Shown piece after piece: positions 53,201-62,405 of a stretch of DNA of 64,000 nt; the first letter of the stretch is position 1; each line of letters starts with the position of its first letter. The notes beneath the pieces were generated by a model, which did no database searches, had not been told where the DNA came from, and worked only from the letters and a program-made list of their open reading frames with translations. The translations under genes and the position numbers were made by a program. This stretch comes from Bacillus sp. AFS029637 (GTDB lineage Bacteria > Bacillota > Bacilli > Bacillales > Bacillaceae_G), in assembly GCF_002584985.1 (NCBI RefSeq), contig NZ_NUPZ01000054.1, positions 54,970 through 118,969 on the forward strand. Direction: 5' to 3'.

Positions 53201-54294
53201 CAAAGCTTGCAAAGAGGGAGATTAGTTTATTCCAATACATTTTAACGATTAGTGGTGTTCAAGTAGGATTCGGTGTCCTTACACTCCCTCGTGAAGTTGC
53301 ACAAGGAGCAAATACAGATGGATGGATTTCTATTATTATTGGATGCGCTATCACTACTTTAGTCAGTCTATGCATTGTGAAAATTATGGAAAAGCATCCT
53401 GGATATACTTTACTTGATGTGCTGACTCGTTATCTTGGGAAGTGGCTAGGAAAATTCGCTATGCTTCTTTGGATTCTATACGCTATACTTGCTGCGGTCT
53501 CCTTAATCTTTTCTCTTTTATATGTCATCCATATTTGGATTTTACCTAGAACTCCAATGTTTTTAATTATGATTTTACTATCTATTCCAATGCTGATGCT
53601 CGCATGTAAAGGTGTACTTATTATTAGTCGCTTTGCCGTTTTCACTGTGCTTTTTACCCTCTGGATACCATTACTATTGTTTATTCCTCTTAAAGATGGT
53701 CATTGGATATATCTTCTTCCCTTTCTAAAGGAAGGATGGCTACCAGTTGTTACCACAGTGAAATCAACTATCATTGCGTCTCTCGGATTCGAGTTTGCAT
53801 TTGTCCTTTATCCCTATCTAACTAACAAATCAGCTGCAAAAAAAGGCATCGTTCTCGCAAATATGATTACGTTATTCGTTTACCTACAAGTTACGTTCGT
53901 TTCTTTCGTTTATTTTAGCCCAGATGGCATAACTAAGTTTTTATGGCCTACGCTTTCTCTTGTTACACCATTTCACTTTTCATTTCTGGAACGATTTGAA
54001 ATTATCTTTTTATCATTTTATCTCTTCATTATTTTTGACTCTTGTATTCCTTATATTTTCACTGCTTCAGATGGAATCAATCAATTACGTAACAAACAAG
54101 GGAGTTCGTTACCTATTTGGTTTTTATTAATCGGGTGTATTGTCGTTTTATTCTTTTATATCCCTTCCTCTTACCAAATAAATGCGTTGCGGGATTTTTG
54201 GGGAACTGCCAGTTATTTTATCGTTTTTCTATTCCCAGTCGTATTTCTCTTATACATGACACTTTATCAGTATTGGAAAAGGAGAAAAATTTAA
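53197..54294 (+). CDS. Germinant receptor B subunit (GerAB, APC-family transporter fold)
   Basis: This 365-residue protein has ten predicted helices, with ISLFQYILTISGVQVGFGVL and LTLPREVAQGANTDGWIS typical of the spore-germination permease (GerAB/YndE) family. It belongs to the amino-acid/polyamine transporter superfamily and is the likely nutrient-binding subunit. The GTG start overlaps the A subunit's stop by 4 nt (GTGA), so the genes are translationally coupled. Confidence 0.9.
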   Translation: MTKLAKREISLFQYILTISGVQVGFGVLTLPREVAQGANTDGWISIIIGCAITTLVSLCIVKIMEKHPGYTLLDVLTRYLGKWLGKFAMLLWILYAILAAVSLIFSLLYVIHIWILPRTPMFLIMILLSIPMLMLACKGVLIISRFAVFTVLFTLWIPLLLFIPLKDGHWIYLLPFLKEGWLPVVTTVKSTIIASLGFEFAFVLYPYLTNKSAAKKGIVLANMITLFVYLQVTFVSFVYFSPDGITKFLWPTLSLVTPFHFSFLERFEIIFLSFYLFIIFDSCIPYIFTASDGINQLRNKQGSSLPIWFLLIGCIVVLFFYIPSSYQINALRDFWGTASYFIVFLFPVVFLLYMTLYQYWKRRKI

Positions 54295-55431
54295 ATGAGA
54301 TGCTTTATTCATTTCACTATACTTTGCTTTCTCATAACCTTTTTAACAGGCTGTGGAGATCGGCTAGACTTAGAAAAACAATCGATTTCATTAATTTACG
54401 GTTTTGACGCAAGAGCGAAAGGAAATTTAATTGTGTACCACGTAAATCCTATTTTTAATGAAGACGTAGAAAAAAAGTACGAAACACATGAAGCGAAAGT
54501 ACGTACACCTCGAGAAGCAAAAGCAGCTTTTAATAGTTCAAGTGGCGGTTTAGTATCTACAGAAAAGTTACAGCTCATTTTATTTAGCACAAATTTTTTA
54601 AAACAAGAAGGTGCTATGCCTTACCTTGATGTTTGGTATCGTGACCCCAAAAACACTGGAAACATGCGCATGGTTGCAGTAAATGGTCCTATTTCTTCTG
54701 TTATATATAATAACTTTAAAGATAAGCCCGCTCTTCCTGAGTATTTAACAGATTTAATTAACACGAACAAACTATACAATCGGACTGTTTTTACCACATT
54801 CCATGAATTTCACAGACAAACGTTTAATAAAGGGATTACACCTGCAATTTCAGAAATAAAAAAAGGAAAAAAAGACGTAATTGTTACTGGTTCTGCATTA
54901 TTAACTTCTCGAGGAATCTATAAAATGTCATTAAATCGTTATGAAAGCGCCCTTCTTCTTTTGTTACAAAAGAAAGCTAATACACCTGTTTCTCTTACAA
55001 TGAAGATTCCTTCTGATTCGGTTGAAAGTAATAGTGCTTTAAAAGATACAGACGGCGGCGATTTCATAACAATAAACGTTCTTACCATCAAACGTATGAT
55101 TGGGACCGGCTATAACGATAACCATTTCCAATTTAATATTAAAATGAATTTTAATATATCCATAGCTGAGATGACATTCAACATGGATATATATAAAGAC
55201 CAAAAGAAATTAACTGCACTTATTACAAAACAACTAAATAAAGATTTAAATGAATTAATCCACAAAATTCAAAAACAGCAACTTGATCCATTCGGATTTG
55301 GTGATTATGCGAGAGCATTTCAATATAAAGAATGGAAAAAGGTTGAAGATGATTGGCCGAAATCTTTTTCAAAGGCAAGTGTAAAAGTAACACCTACAAT
55401 TAAAATTTTAGAAAGCGGTATTATTAAATAG
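54295..55431 (+). CDS. Germinant receptor C subunit (GerAC lipoprotein)
   Basis: This 378-residue protein has a lipoprotein signal (HFTILCFLITFLTGC, Cys20) and GerC features: DRLDLEKQSISLIYGFDARA, GVLL-type strands, and a C-terminal domain ending VKVTPTIKILESGIIK. The C subunit is anchored on the outer face of the spore inner membrane and is needed for receptor function. The ATG begins directly after the B subunit's stop codon, so the operon order is A-B-C. Confidence 0.9.
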   Translation: MRCFIHFTILCFLITFLTGCGDRLDLEKQSISLIYGFDARAKGNLIVYHVNPIFNEDVEKKYETHEAKVRTPREAKAAFNSSSGGLVSTEKLQLILFSTNFLKQEGAMPYLDVWYRDPKNTGNMRMVAVNGPISSVIYNNFKDKPALPEYLTDLINTNKLYNRTVFTTFHEFHRQTFNKGITPAISEIKKGKKDVIVTGSALLTSRGIYKMSLNRYESALLLLLQKKANTPVSLTMKIPSDSVESNSALKDTDGGDFITINVLTIKRMIGTGYNDNHFQFNIKMNFNISIAEMTFNMDIYKDQKKLTALITKQLNKDLNELIHKIQKQQLDPFGFGDYARAFQYKEWKKVEDDWPKSFSKASVKVTPTIKILESGIIK

Positions 55432-55435
55432 TAAA

Positions 55436-55480
55436 AACACTCTATTTGCTCTTATACGTTCAAAGAGCAAATAGAGTGTT
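55436..55480. terminator. Terminator of the germinant receptor operon
   Basis: A perfect 18-bp stem (AACACTCTATTTGCTCTT and complement) lies 5 nt after the C-subunit stop and also faces the convergent tubulin-like operon. Confidence 0.9.
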
Positions 55481-55510
55481 ATCATTTCTATTTTGAAGCT
55501 TCCTATATAG

Positions 55511-55645
55511 TCATGCTTCTGTTTCTGTTTCTTCGTTTTCCGCCTGTTCCAACCTTTGTTGCTCTGCGATTTCAGCTGAAATCATCCCATAATAAATTTC
55601 CGGATATAATCCAAATATTTGATATACACTTCCTAAAAACGGCAT
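55511..55645 (-). CDS. 44-residue protein at the end of the tubulin-like operon
   Basis: The frame reads MPFLGSVYQIFGYNPEIYYG, then MISAEIAEQQRLEQAENEET, ending ETEA. The first half is aromatic and hydrophobic; the second half is acidic and helical. GAGGG lies 7 nt before the ATG, and the gene begins 57 nt after the tubulin-like stop on the same strand. It may be an adaptor or membrane-tethering peptide of the module (inference). I do not recognise it. Confidence 0.65.
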   Translation of the reverse strand: MPFLGSVYQIFGLYPEIYYGMISAEIAEQQRLEQAENEETETEA

Positions 55646-55702
55646 CAGAATCCCTCTTTTCTAAAGTTGTATTGCCACTTTTAAGGATTCCCTTTTCATT
55701 CA

Positions 55703-58700
55703 TTATACATTCGTTTTTGGAGTTTCTTCTTCATCATGAACGTGTAATAAATTTTGCCACTTTTTATACGGTGCACTATTTGGATCCACATACCCTTTCG
55801 CATACGAACGATCCCATAATTGTTTAATAAACATTTCTTTTTCTTTCTTTGCAACCATGTCGGCACCTGTACCGTAATAGTTTTGGAAGTATAACTCAAT
55901 TTCATCAAGGAATAACCTTAATAATTCATCTGACGTTTCTTCTAACGTCGGATCATATTTGGCTTCACGATCGTACATTAAAATCATATCTAAAATATTG
56001 TGTACGTGTTCTTTTCTGAGCCATCTTACATCTTGGGCTCCTAATACGAACGGATGTGTATATAAATGTCCACCTTGTATCATCGCTTTTTCTTGTTCTT
56101 CTTCAAACCTGGATAAGATATTTTCATAAATGAACGGATTATGAAGTAATGCTCTGTGTAATTTATAACTTTCACTTGAAATATTTTTCCCCATCGACTG
56201 AATTAAGAAGCTACGTCCAACGCCGTTATATTGATACACAAATTGCCCATCAACCGCAACTAAACTAATCCAGCGATACATATACGCGTATAGAAGAGCT
56301 CGATTGCATTTATCGTAGTCTAATTTTGTTTGAGTCGCATTCAAGTCTGGCATAAAGGCCGGTAAGTGCCAATACTTATCTAAATGCGGTGTTAAACTAG
56401 ATTTTTTACTATTTAATTTGTTCACGCGGCGATAATACGATTGGAAGTAGTCACCTTTATCATTCATAAACCCGTTCGCAATATGTCCTGATGATAATTT
56501 AGGAAAGTCTTGTAGCGACAAGCCGTAATGCGCCCGATAACAGATTACTTCAAATGGCGAAAAGGCTTCATGCACTGTATCTTTTTCTTTAAACATCTCT
56601 TGAATTAATTCCTCTTGCAGTTCTTTCTTTAAAGATGGATGTATACCCCAATATTGTAATTCTCTATGATGGGAAACTTTCGGCACGAATGGGCTTGCTA
56701 AATGGAAAAGGTCTTCAATTTTTTCGCGAACGTATTCATCACGGTCACGTTTCTTATAATCTGCTTCTTTTCGTAACGCCTCTACAATATTCAGCTCTAA
56801 TTTATCACGATAGCGTACTTGTAGTTCGTCATAACAATAGCTCAGTATATGTTCACGGTAGAAATCTTCAACCTTTTTCGACTGAATCTCTTCCGTCTTT
56901 GCATCCCTGCAATATTCTCCGTACAAACTCATATAAATTTCCGCAGATATATCTTTCGGTAATACACCTAAATTTAAATGTTGCTGCATATCTTGCCAAA
57001 TCTTTTCTTGCAACTTCTCTTCAGCTAATACGTATACATTCGTCGGGTTTGTTTTCCCTTCAAATTCCTTGCTTCGTTTTTGAATTTCAAACAATAAATT
57101 TTCACGTGTTTCGTGTAAATTATCAAAAAACCTTTCCCAATATTGAATCATTTTATTAACTGCTTGATATAGTGATTGATACACAAGTTCTAATAACATT
57201 TCTTTACGATACTCATTTAATTTGTGTACGTATTGCGTTACGATGTCTTCAAACTCTTTTTTGAATAGACGTTGCTGATTATTCACCATTTTTCCGAACC
57301 AACCTTGTTGCTGAGCAATTTCTACTCGGCGTACAGCCGTTACCGTCCCATCAATATTACTCACATTAAATTTCTTATCGTAGTTTTGAATTAAATTACG
57401 CTTTTGTTCATTATTTTCATGTAATCGATTCATTTTTTCTACTAACTGCTTTCGAATTTCGTATAACATAAAACGTGCTGCTACTGGATGAACAGGGTCT
57501 GTTTTCTTTAAAAACCATGTATTTAATTGATAGGACTGTCCTTCAGATCCGCTTTGTGAAAAACGGTCCGATTCAATCATGTCATATAAAAGAGTTGTTA
57601 CATGTTCATGTACACGACTCGGAATCGCATACGCATATAAACGAACCGCATGATCAACTCTTGCTACTTCCCCTTTCATTTGTTCCATCATTTTCAGTTT
57701 CGCAGCCGAAATTTTACACTCGTGCTGCAGACGATTTAATTCCTCATCTTTTTGCACCGTTCGTTGTACATAACTTTCTACAGCCTCTAAAAACAGTTTA
57801 GATTTCGCAACTCCGAGCTTACCGCCCTCTGCTCCTTCACGTGTTTCATTGTACATTTGTCTATAGAAAATATGAGCTTGTTCTGGGCGAGTAGCAAGAT
57901 GCTCTAAGTCCTCTAAATAACTTTTACCTCGCTCTGGTTTTTCACGTTGCATACCACGCTTTACATCTTGGTCATATCTTTGCTTCTTCTCTTGAAACAG
58001 TTGATCTAAATGAAGCCACGATTCATCTAATCCCTGCACAGCCCATTTTAAAGCACAATATTTTAACACATGTTCATATGGATAAATGAGCTTTGCCGTT
58101 CCTGCTCCGCAATATCGCCCTTTCCCACTTGATTCCGCCAATTGCTGAATTTGATTGTCTTCTTGTGCAAAATGACTCGTGGACATTGGACTAAATAATT
58201 GTAAATAAATCGTATTTGCCATTTGCTCCATATAATCCGATAAGTTGTGCAAATGATGTCCATGTAAGTTTTCGTAATCATACAAGAAACAATAATTGTA
58301 TGGTAAATGGTGTTGTTTAATTGTATGATTCGTTCTTCCATCCTCATCCACTTGATCAGGACGGTATTCTAATTCAATTGTTACACCACCACGTTTTGAT
58401 AATTCCCCAGTAGAACCGAGCGTAATAGCGTGCAACTCTTTCAAAGACGCATAGCCATTCGCTTGCACAGTTTCAAATTCTTTCGCACTAACCGTCCTCG
58501 TCTTCACTAAAACATCCGGCATTAAAAACGCACCACGTATTAAAATGTTATGATGCTGTAATTTTTTCCGAAGCATTTCACGCAAATATAATGCGATTTG
58601 TAAAAACATTCCTGAACCTGTTCCGCCCGCTAGTGATGTTACAATAATGACACGCACACCATATTCTGTCTGATCACTTGTAACCGGAAAAATCTTCTCA

Positions 58701-59065
58701 ATTTCTTGCCAAAAGGATGTCAATTTATCTTCTTTCATCGCAGCACGTAATGCTAAACGGGAAATGACGCGTAACTGTCCTGCACCTTCTGTTAACGGTT
58801 TATCAAGTATAGTCGGATCCATCGGAAACCACTCTGGAATCGTTGGATCTCCCGCAATATACTCTCTCGGCGTTTTACTTGAACTCGTTTGCGTCTTAAA
58901 TTTCCGAATATGATCAAACTTACTCAATGTATTCACATCTGTATCAAATACATGCATTGCTACCTTCTTACGACGTTCTTCTGGTAATTTTTCATATATT
59001 TGATGTGTCACAGTACTACCGATTCCACCTAAACCAATTAATATCGTTGGAACTTGTAATGTCAT
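55703..59065 (-). CDS. Large tubulin/FtsZ-like GTPase
   Basis: This protein of about 1,120 residues has the tubulin-superfamily nucleotide-binding motifs: IGLGGIGSTV (residues 10-19), FDTDVNTLSKF (about 40-50) and the tubulin signature LAGGTGSGMFLQIAL (about 145-159). The remaining 750 residues are helical and charged and match no other domain I recognise; the T7 catalytic-loop motif of FtsZ was not found. It fits the Tubulin_2-like group of divergent FtsZ relatives noted next to vWA proteins in comparative-genomics work. It would be cytoplasmic and may form filaments. ATG 59065 has GGAAGGTGG ahead. Confidence 0.85.
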   Translation of the reverse strand: MTLQVPTILIGLGGIGSTVTHQIYEKLPEERRKKVAMHVFDTDVNTLSKFDHIRKFKTQTSSSKTPREYIAGDPTIPEWFPMDPTILDKPLTEGAGQLRVISRLALRAAMKEDKLTSFWQEIEKIFPVTSDQTEYGVRVIIVTSLAGGTGSGMFLQIALYLREMLRKKLQHHNILIRGAFLMPDVLVKTRTVSAKEFETVQANGYASLKELHAITLGSTGELSKRGGVTIELEYRPDQVDEDGRTNHTIKQHHLPYNYCFLYDYENLHGHHLHNLSDYMEQMANTIYLQLFSPMSTSHFAQEDNQIQQLAESSGKGRYCGAGTAKLIYPYEHVLKYCALKWAVQGLDESWLHLDQLFQEKKQRYDQDVKRGMQREKPERGKSYLEDLEHLATRPEQAHIFYRQMYNETREGAEGGKLGVAKSKLFLEAVESYVQRTVQKDEELNRLQHECKISAAKLKMMEQMKGEVARVDHAVRLYAYAIPSRVHEHVTTLLYDMIESDRFSQSGSEGQSYQLNTWFLKKTDPVHPVAARFMLYEIRKQLVEKMNRLHENNEQKRNLIQNYDKKFNVSNIDGTVTAVRRVEIAQQQGWFGKMVNNQQRLFKKEFEDIVTQYVHKLNEYRKEMLLELVYQSLYQAVNKMIQYWERFFDNLHETRENLLFEIQKRSKEFEGKTNPTNVYVLAEEKLQEKIWQDMQQHLNLGVLPKDISAEIYMSLYGEYCRDAKTEEIQSKKVEDFYREHILSYCYDELQVRYRDKLELNIVEALRKEADYKKRDRDEYVREKIEDLFHLASPFVPKVSHHRELQYWGIHPSLKKELQEELIQEMFKEKDTVHEAFSPFEVICYRAHYGLSLQDFPKLSSGHIANGFMNDKGDYFQSYYRRVNKLNSKKSSLTPHLDKYWHLPAFMPDLNATQTKLDYDKCNRALLYAYMYRWISLVAVDGQFVYQYNGVGRSFLIQSMGKNISSESYKLHRALLHNPFIYENILSRFEEEQEKAMIQGGHLYTHPFVLGAQDVRWLRKEHVHNILDMILMYDREAKYDPTLEETSDELLRLFLDEIELYFQNYYGTGADMVAKKEKEMFIKQLWDRSYAKGYVDPNSAPYKKWQNLLHVHDEEETPKTNV

Positions 59066-59146
59066 GTGAACCACCTTCCTATTCTTGCTTGTTTAAAAAG
59101 AAGGAGAAAGGACGTAACGAATCCACTACCCTCTTATCCCGATCTA

Positions 59147-61243
59147 CTATTCACATTCGTACCTGTAAATCTCCTTACCATATCCTCTATCAATTACTAA
59201 CAGTTCATTTGGGTATAGTGTCTTATGTTCCATTCCTACTTCGTCCTCTGTTATAAACATCCCATCAATAATCATTCCTACTACTTGTGATTCTTTTGCT
59301 ACAAATATCGATTTTGATCCTTTCTTTGCTATAAACGTAACGGATTGCACAGTTTTTCTTTCCGCTCTAAATGGGATACCAAAATAATGCTTCCACCATT
59401 TATTTCGAAGTAATTCTGGTTCTGATTGATATAGCCAATCTTTCGCTACCTCTTGATCCCATTCATAGTATAATAGTGCTTTCCGGTGAAATCTCGGGCG
59501 AACAATCCATCCTAAAACGATTATTCCTACTATTAACAGTAATAAAGTGATAGGAATAACAAACTTAAAAATAAGCGCATATTTTTCATAAAATGGTGCA
59601 TTTTGAATATGGAGCGATATTTTTTTCTTCACTTCTTGTAACTTTGAATCCTGCACTATGATGGTAGCTTCTACGGTGCCGGTATCTGTAAAATTGAATG
59701 TGTCGGAGTAATGTGGACGAGGGTAAACATAAATCTGATTACCGTGTTGCTTTATTTCATAGTTGATTGATTGTTTAGATGTGACACCAGTAGATTTTAA
59801 TAGTTTTTTTACAGCTTCTTCTGTCATCGGTTTACCATCTAACTTTGGTTGTAAAATGAACGGTTTGCTATTCTCTAAATTCGTTACTTTTTCTTCATAA
59901 TCTTTCGTAACAGTTTGAAGTGATAATGCTGGCTTTTTAGCTGTTTCAATTTTGAATTCTTTCGTTTGTCTATAAAATCCCTTTATATTCATATGAACTT
60001 TCCCACGCACTAACCCTTTAGCAAGCTTCGTTTCGTAATAAAACACATGTCTTTTATCGTCCCACTTCATCGCATATTGTTTTCCATTTATTTCTATTTC
60101 TGTTTGGAAGTAAGATGACTGAACTGGCAATTCGGTAGGTTTTGCTTCAATAACAGCTGTCACACCTTCATACATTTCCTCAACATTTTTTCGATCTTTA
60201 TCATCTTTGTCGTAAGTAGAAACAGTATAGTTTAGCGCCGGTTCAACAAGTACTTGTAACCCTTCTTTCTCAATGTCCTGGTCCACTTCTATCGTATATG
60301 TTCCTGGCTTAATGACTTCCTGATTTTCCGTACTGATATGAACTATATTACCGAATAATTTCGCTTCTCCTGGTGCATGTATGGAAAAAGAAGATTGTAA
60401 TTGTAACGGTTTAGAAATTTTCGTGACCTGATAATCGGGCAAAGAAGGAGATTGTCGTACAAGCGTCATACGCTTTAATGGAAATGGTGTCGTAATCTCT
60501 ACTTTTTTCCCTACTACTTTCGTTTTTACAATCGATTCAACAGAGGAAAACGGATCACGATTTGCAACTAACGCTGCTACTTGATTTACACTTTTTACAA
60601 TACCATCCTCACCACTTGATGGCATCGTAACTCCATTTATCTCTTTCTTCCATATTTCTTTAAACGTATTTAGTTGATTTTTTTCTTGCTGCTCTAAATC
60701 CTCTTCCATCGTAATTAAGACTGGATGTAATGATATCTTTTTTGCATCCATTTCTTTCTTAAACTGCGCTAACTTCTGTGTAATTTGTTCTTTTCCGCCA
60801 ACTTTATCTTTTTCTAAATCATTAAATGCCCCGTCAGTTAATACAATAAGCCAAAATTCACGTTTTCCATCTATATCTGCTTCCTTTTTTATAGATTCCA
60901 TCGCCGTTTCTACTGCGCTAAATGGCGTGTTTAAATATGTTTTCCACGCTCCAATTCCAGCAATTTCTGTTTGTCTTTTATCCTTTGTTAATGAAATATT
61001 TAACGGATTATTCGGTTTGCTCATTGGAACGTAAGAAAATGTATCTTTTTCATCTAATAGCGCAACTAAACTTTGCAAAGCGTAATTGGCATATTTCCAG
61101 CGATCGTTATTTCTCATGCTGCCTGAATCATCATATACAAGTGAAACGACCCTTTCCTTTGCCCCCTCTCCTTTTGCAAAAGCTGATAAAGGTAAACATA
61201 TAAATAGAAACAACATGAACGTGGCACAAATTCGGATTTTCAT
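59147..61243 (-). CDS. Exported, membrane-anchored von Willebrand factor A protein
   Basis: This protein of about 698 residues has a Sec signal peptide (MLFLFICLPLSAFA, cleavage after AFA), a vWA domain from about residue 30 to 220 with the MIDAS motif LVYDDSGSMRNND and a later LTDGAFND, then beta-rich extracellular repeats. One C-terminal helix (about 555-580, KFVIPITLLLLIVGIIVLGW) and a 117-residue cytoplasmic tail follow. It lies 81 nt upstream of the tubulin-like gene on the same strand. ATG 61243 fits the signal peptide; AAAGGTGG lies 12 nt ahead, which is a long gap. Confidence 0.85.
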   Translation of the reverse strand: MKIRICATFMLFLFICLPLSAFAKGEGAKERVVSLVYDDSGSMRNNDRWKYANYALQSLVALLDEKDTFSYVPMSKPNNPLNISLTKDKRQTEIAGIGAWKTYLNTPFSAVETAMESIKKEADIDGKREFWLIVLTDGAFNDLEKDKVGGKEQITQKLAQFKKEMDAKKISLHPVLITMEEDLEQQEKNQLNTFKEIWKKEINGVTMPSSGEDGIVKSVNQVAALVANRDPFSSVESIVKTKVVGKKVEITTPFPLKRMTLVRQSPSLPDYQVTKISKPLQLQSSFSIHAPGEAKLFGNIVHISTENQEVIKPGTYTIEVDQDIEKEGLQVLVEPALNYTVSTYDKDDKDRKNVEEMYEGVTAVIEAKPTELPVQSSYFQTEIEINGKQYAMKWDDKRHVFYYETKLAKGLVRGKVHMNIKGFYRQTKEFKIETAKKPALSLQTVTKDYEEKVTNLENSKPFILQPKLDGKPMTEEAVKKLLKSTGVTSKQSINYEIKQHGNQIYVYPRPHYSDTFNFTDTGTVEATIIVQDSKLQEVKKKISLHIQNAPFYEKYALIFKFVIPITLLLLIVGIIVLGWIVRPRFHRKALLYYEWDQEVAKDWLYQSEPELLRNKWWKHYFGIPFRAERKTVQSVTFIAKKGSKSIFVAKESQVVGMIIDGMFITEDEVGMEHKTLYPNELLVIDRGYGKEIYRYECE

Positions 61244-61414
61244 GATGAGGCTTCGCCACCTTTGTAGACAAATTCCTATGTTTAAATTTATGAGAGGAAA
61301 CAAGATATATGACTTGTATTTTAGGACAACTAACCTATCATAACTTTATTATGTAAACAGGAATATAAACTTGGTAATATTTCTTCTACCATTTCCTATC
61401 CCACTATATAGGTA

Positions 61415-61453
61415 AAAAAGCCTGTTTAAGTTCTACACTTAAAACAGACTTTT
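61415..61453 (-). terminator. Terminator after the 111-residue gene
   Basis: The stem AAAAAGCCTGTTTAAG pairs with CTTAAAACAGACTTTT around a short loop, with a T-rich tail on the minus strand. It separates this gene from the vWA-tubulin operon. Confidence 0.7.
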
Positions 61454-61493
61454 CCTACTTTTCATATTGAAAACACATAACAAAAAGTTCGAT

Positions 61494-61829
61494 TTATTTC
61501 TTCACATACACTTCGACAATTGGATTATCTTTATTATCAGCATGCAAGCGTATATTCTCTTCACTTGTACTATAAATGCTAGCTAATAACATAATTGTTA
61601 ACACATTAGGCGTTTTTGCATCACTTCCGTATTTTCTTTCAAGCGCTTCTTTATATTCAAATTCTAAATCACCTTGTATATATGTATACACTTCAAAGCC
61701 ATCTTCTAAATTGCAAACTACCGTATCAATAATATCTGCCCCTACTTGTTTTTTCATTTCATCCCGTAAGGCCTCAATAAATGCTTCCCACGGTACTTCG
61801 TATGTCTGAAACTGATCTGTAGATTTCAT
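61494..61829 (-). CDS. Hypothetical 111-residue acidic protein
   Basis: This small alpha/beta protein (MKSTDQFQTYEVPWEAFIEA; VVCNLEDGFEVYTYIQGDLE; LHADNKDNPIVEVYVKK) has no membrane segment or signal peptide. I do not recognise its family. An AGGAGG site lies 9 nt before the ATG, so it is well translated. It is upstream of the vWA-tubulin operon but separated from it by a terminator-like hairpin. Confidence 0.7.
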   Translation of the reverse strand: MKSTDQFQTYEVPWEAFIEALRDEMKKQVGADIIDTVVCNLEDGFEVYTYIQGDLEFEYKEALERKYGSDAKTPNVLTIMLLASIYSTSEENIRLHADNKDNPIVEVYVKK

Positions 61830-61966
61830 TACCTTTTCCTCCTTACTATAATCCTTTTCCTATATTTCCCCTTTCACATAACAATTATAAGAGATAGGTC
61901 ATTCGTACAAGCCGCACTTGTCCCCCTTACATATCGTATTACTGTAATGGGGAAGGAGGAAAGAAC

Positions 61967-62365
61967 ATGCATAGACAAAGATGTTATGATACATGCCAGC
62001 GGTACTTCGGAAAAGTTGTTCGGATTGAAGACCGTGATGGGCGGGTTCATTTAGGAAAAATAATCGATGTGACACGAAGCTCTGTATGGATTGAACCAGT
62101 GCAACAACGCTCATCTTTTGATACAGGATTCGGATACTACGATGCATATGCAAACGGTGGTTGCGACCTTTGTGGTGGCCTTAGCAGATGTGACAATTGT
62201 GGATTTGGTTGTGGTGGTGGATTTAGTAGCTGCGGCTGTGGAGGTCGTGGTTGCGGTAATTGTGGTTGCGGAGACGGCTGGGGCGGCGGTGGTTGTGGCT
62301 GGGGCGTTGAACTCGGATTTGGTTTTATCTTCGGAATTACTTTAGCTGCATTATTTTTCATTTAA
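61967..62365 (+). CDS. Gly/Cys-rich protein with an N-terminal SH3-like domain
   Basis: This 132-residue protein has two parts. Residues 1-50 (RCYDTCQRYFGKVVRIEDRD, GRVHLGKIIDVTRSSVWIEP) look like a small beta-barrel of the SH3/Lsm type. Residues about 60-115 are a Gly/Cys-rich run with repeats of the form CGGG, CDNCGFGCGG and CGNCGCGDGWG. The last 20 residues are a hydrophobic helix (GVELGFGFIFGITLAALFFI). The composition resembles spore-coat or exosporium proteins cross-linked by cysteines (inference). GGAGGA lies ahead of the ATG. I do not recognise the family. Confidence 0.75.
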   Translation: MHRQRCYDTCQRYFGKVVRIEDRDGRVHLGKIIDVTRSSVWIEPVQQRSSFDTGFGYYDAYANGGCDLCGGLSRCDNCGFGCGGGFSSCGCGGRGCGNCGCGDGWGGGGCGWGVELGFGFIFGITLAALFFI

Positions 62366-62371
62366 CATAGT

Positions 62372-62403
62372 AAAGAGTTGGCTATCTTTAGCCAACTCTT
62401 TTT
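62372..62403. terminator. Bidirectional terminator
   Basis: A perfect 13-bp stem (AAAGAGTTGGCTA and complement) separates the Gly/Cys-rich gene from the convergent methyltransferase gene. Confidence 0.88.
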
Positions 62404-62405
62404 CT

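Noticed and set aside
62091-62361. Frames on both strands within the Gly/Cys-rich gene (Val/Ala-rich and Pro/Gln-rich)
   Set aside because: They are shifted or antisense readings of the GGN/TGY repeat codons; the Cys-rich frame has the ribosome site and the ordered N-terminal domain.
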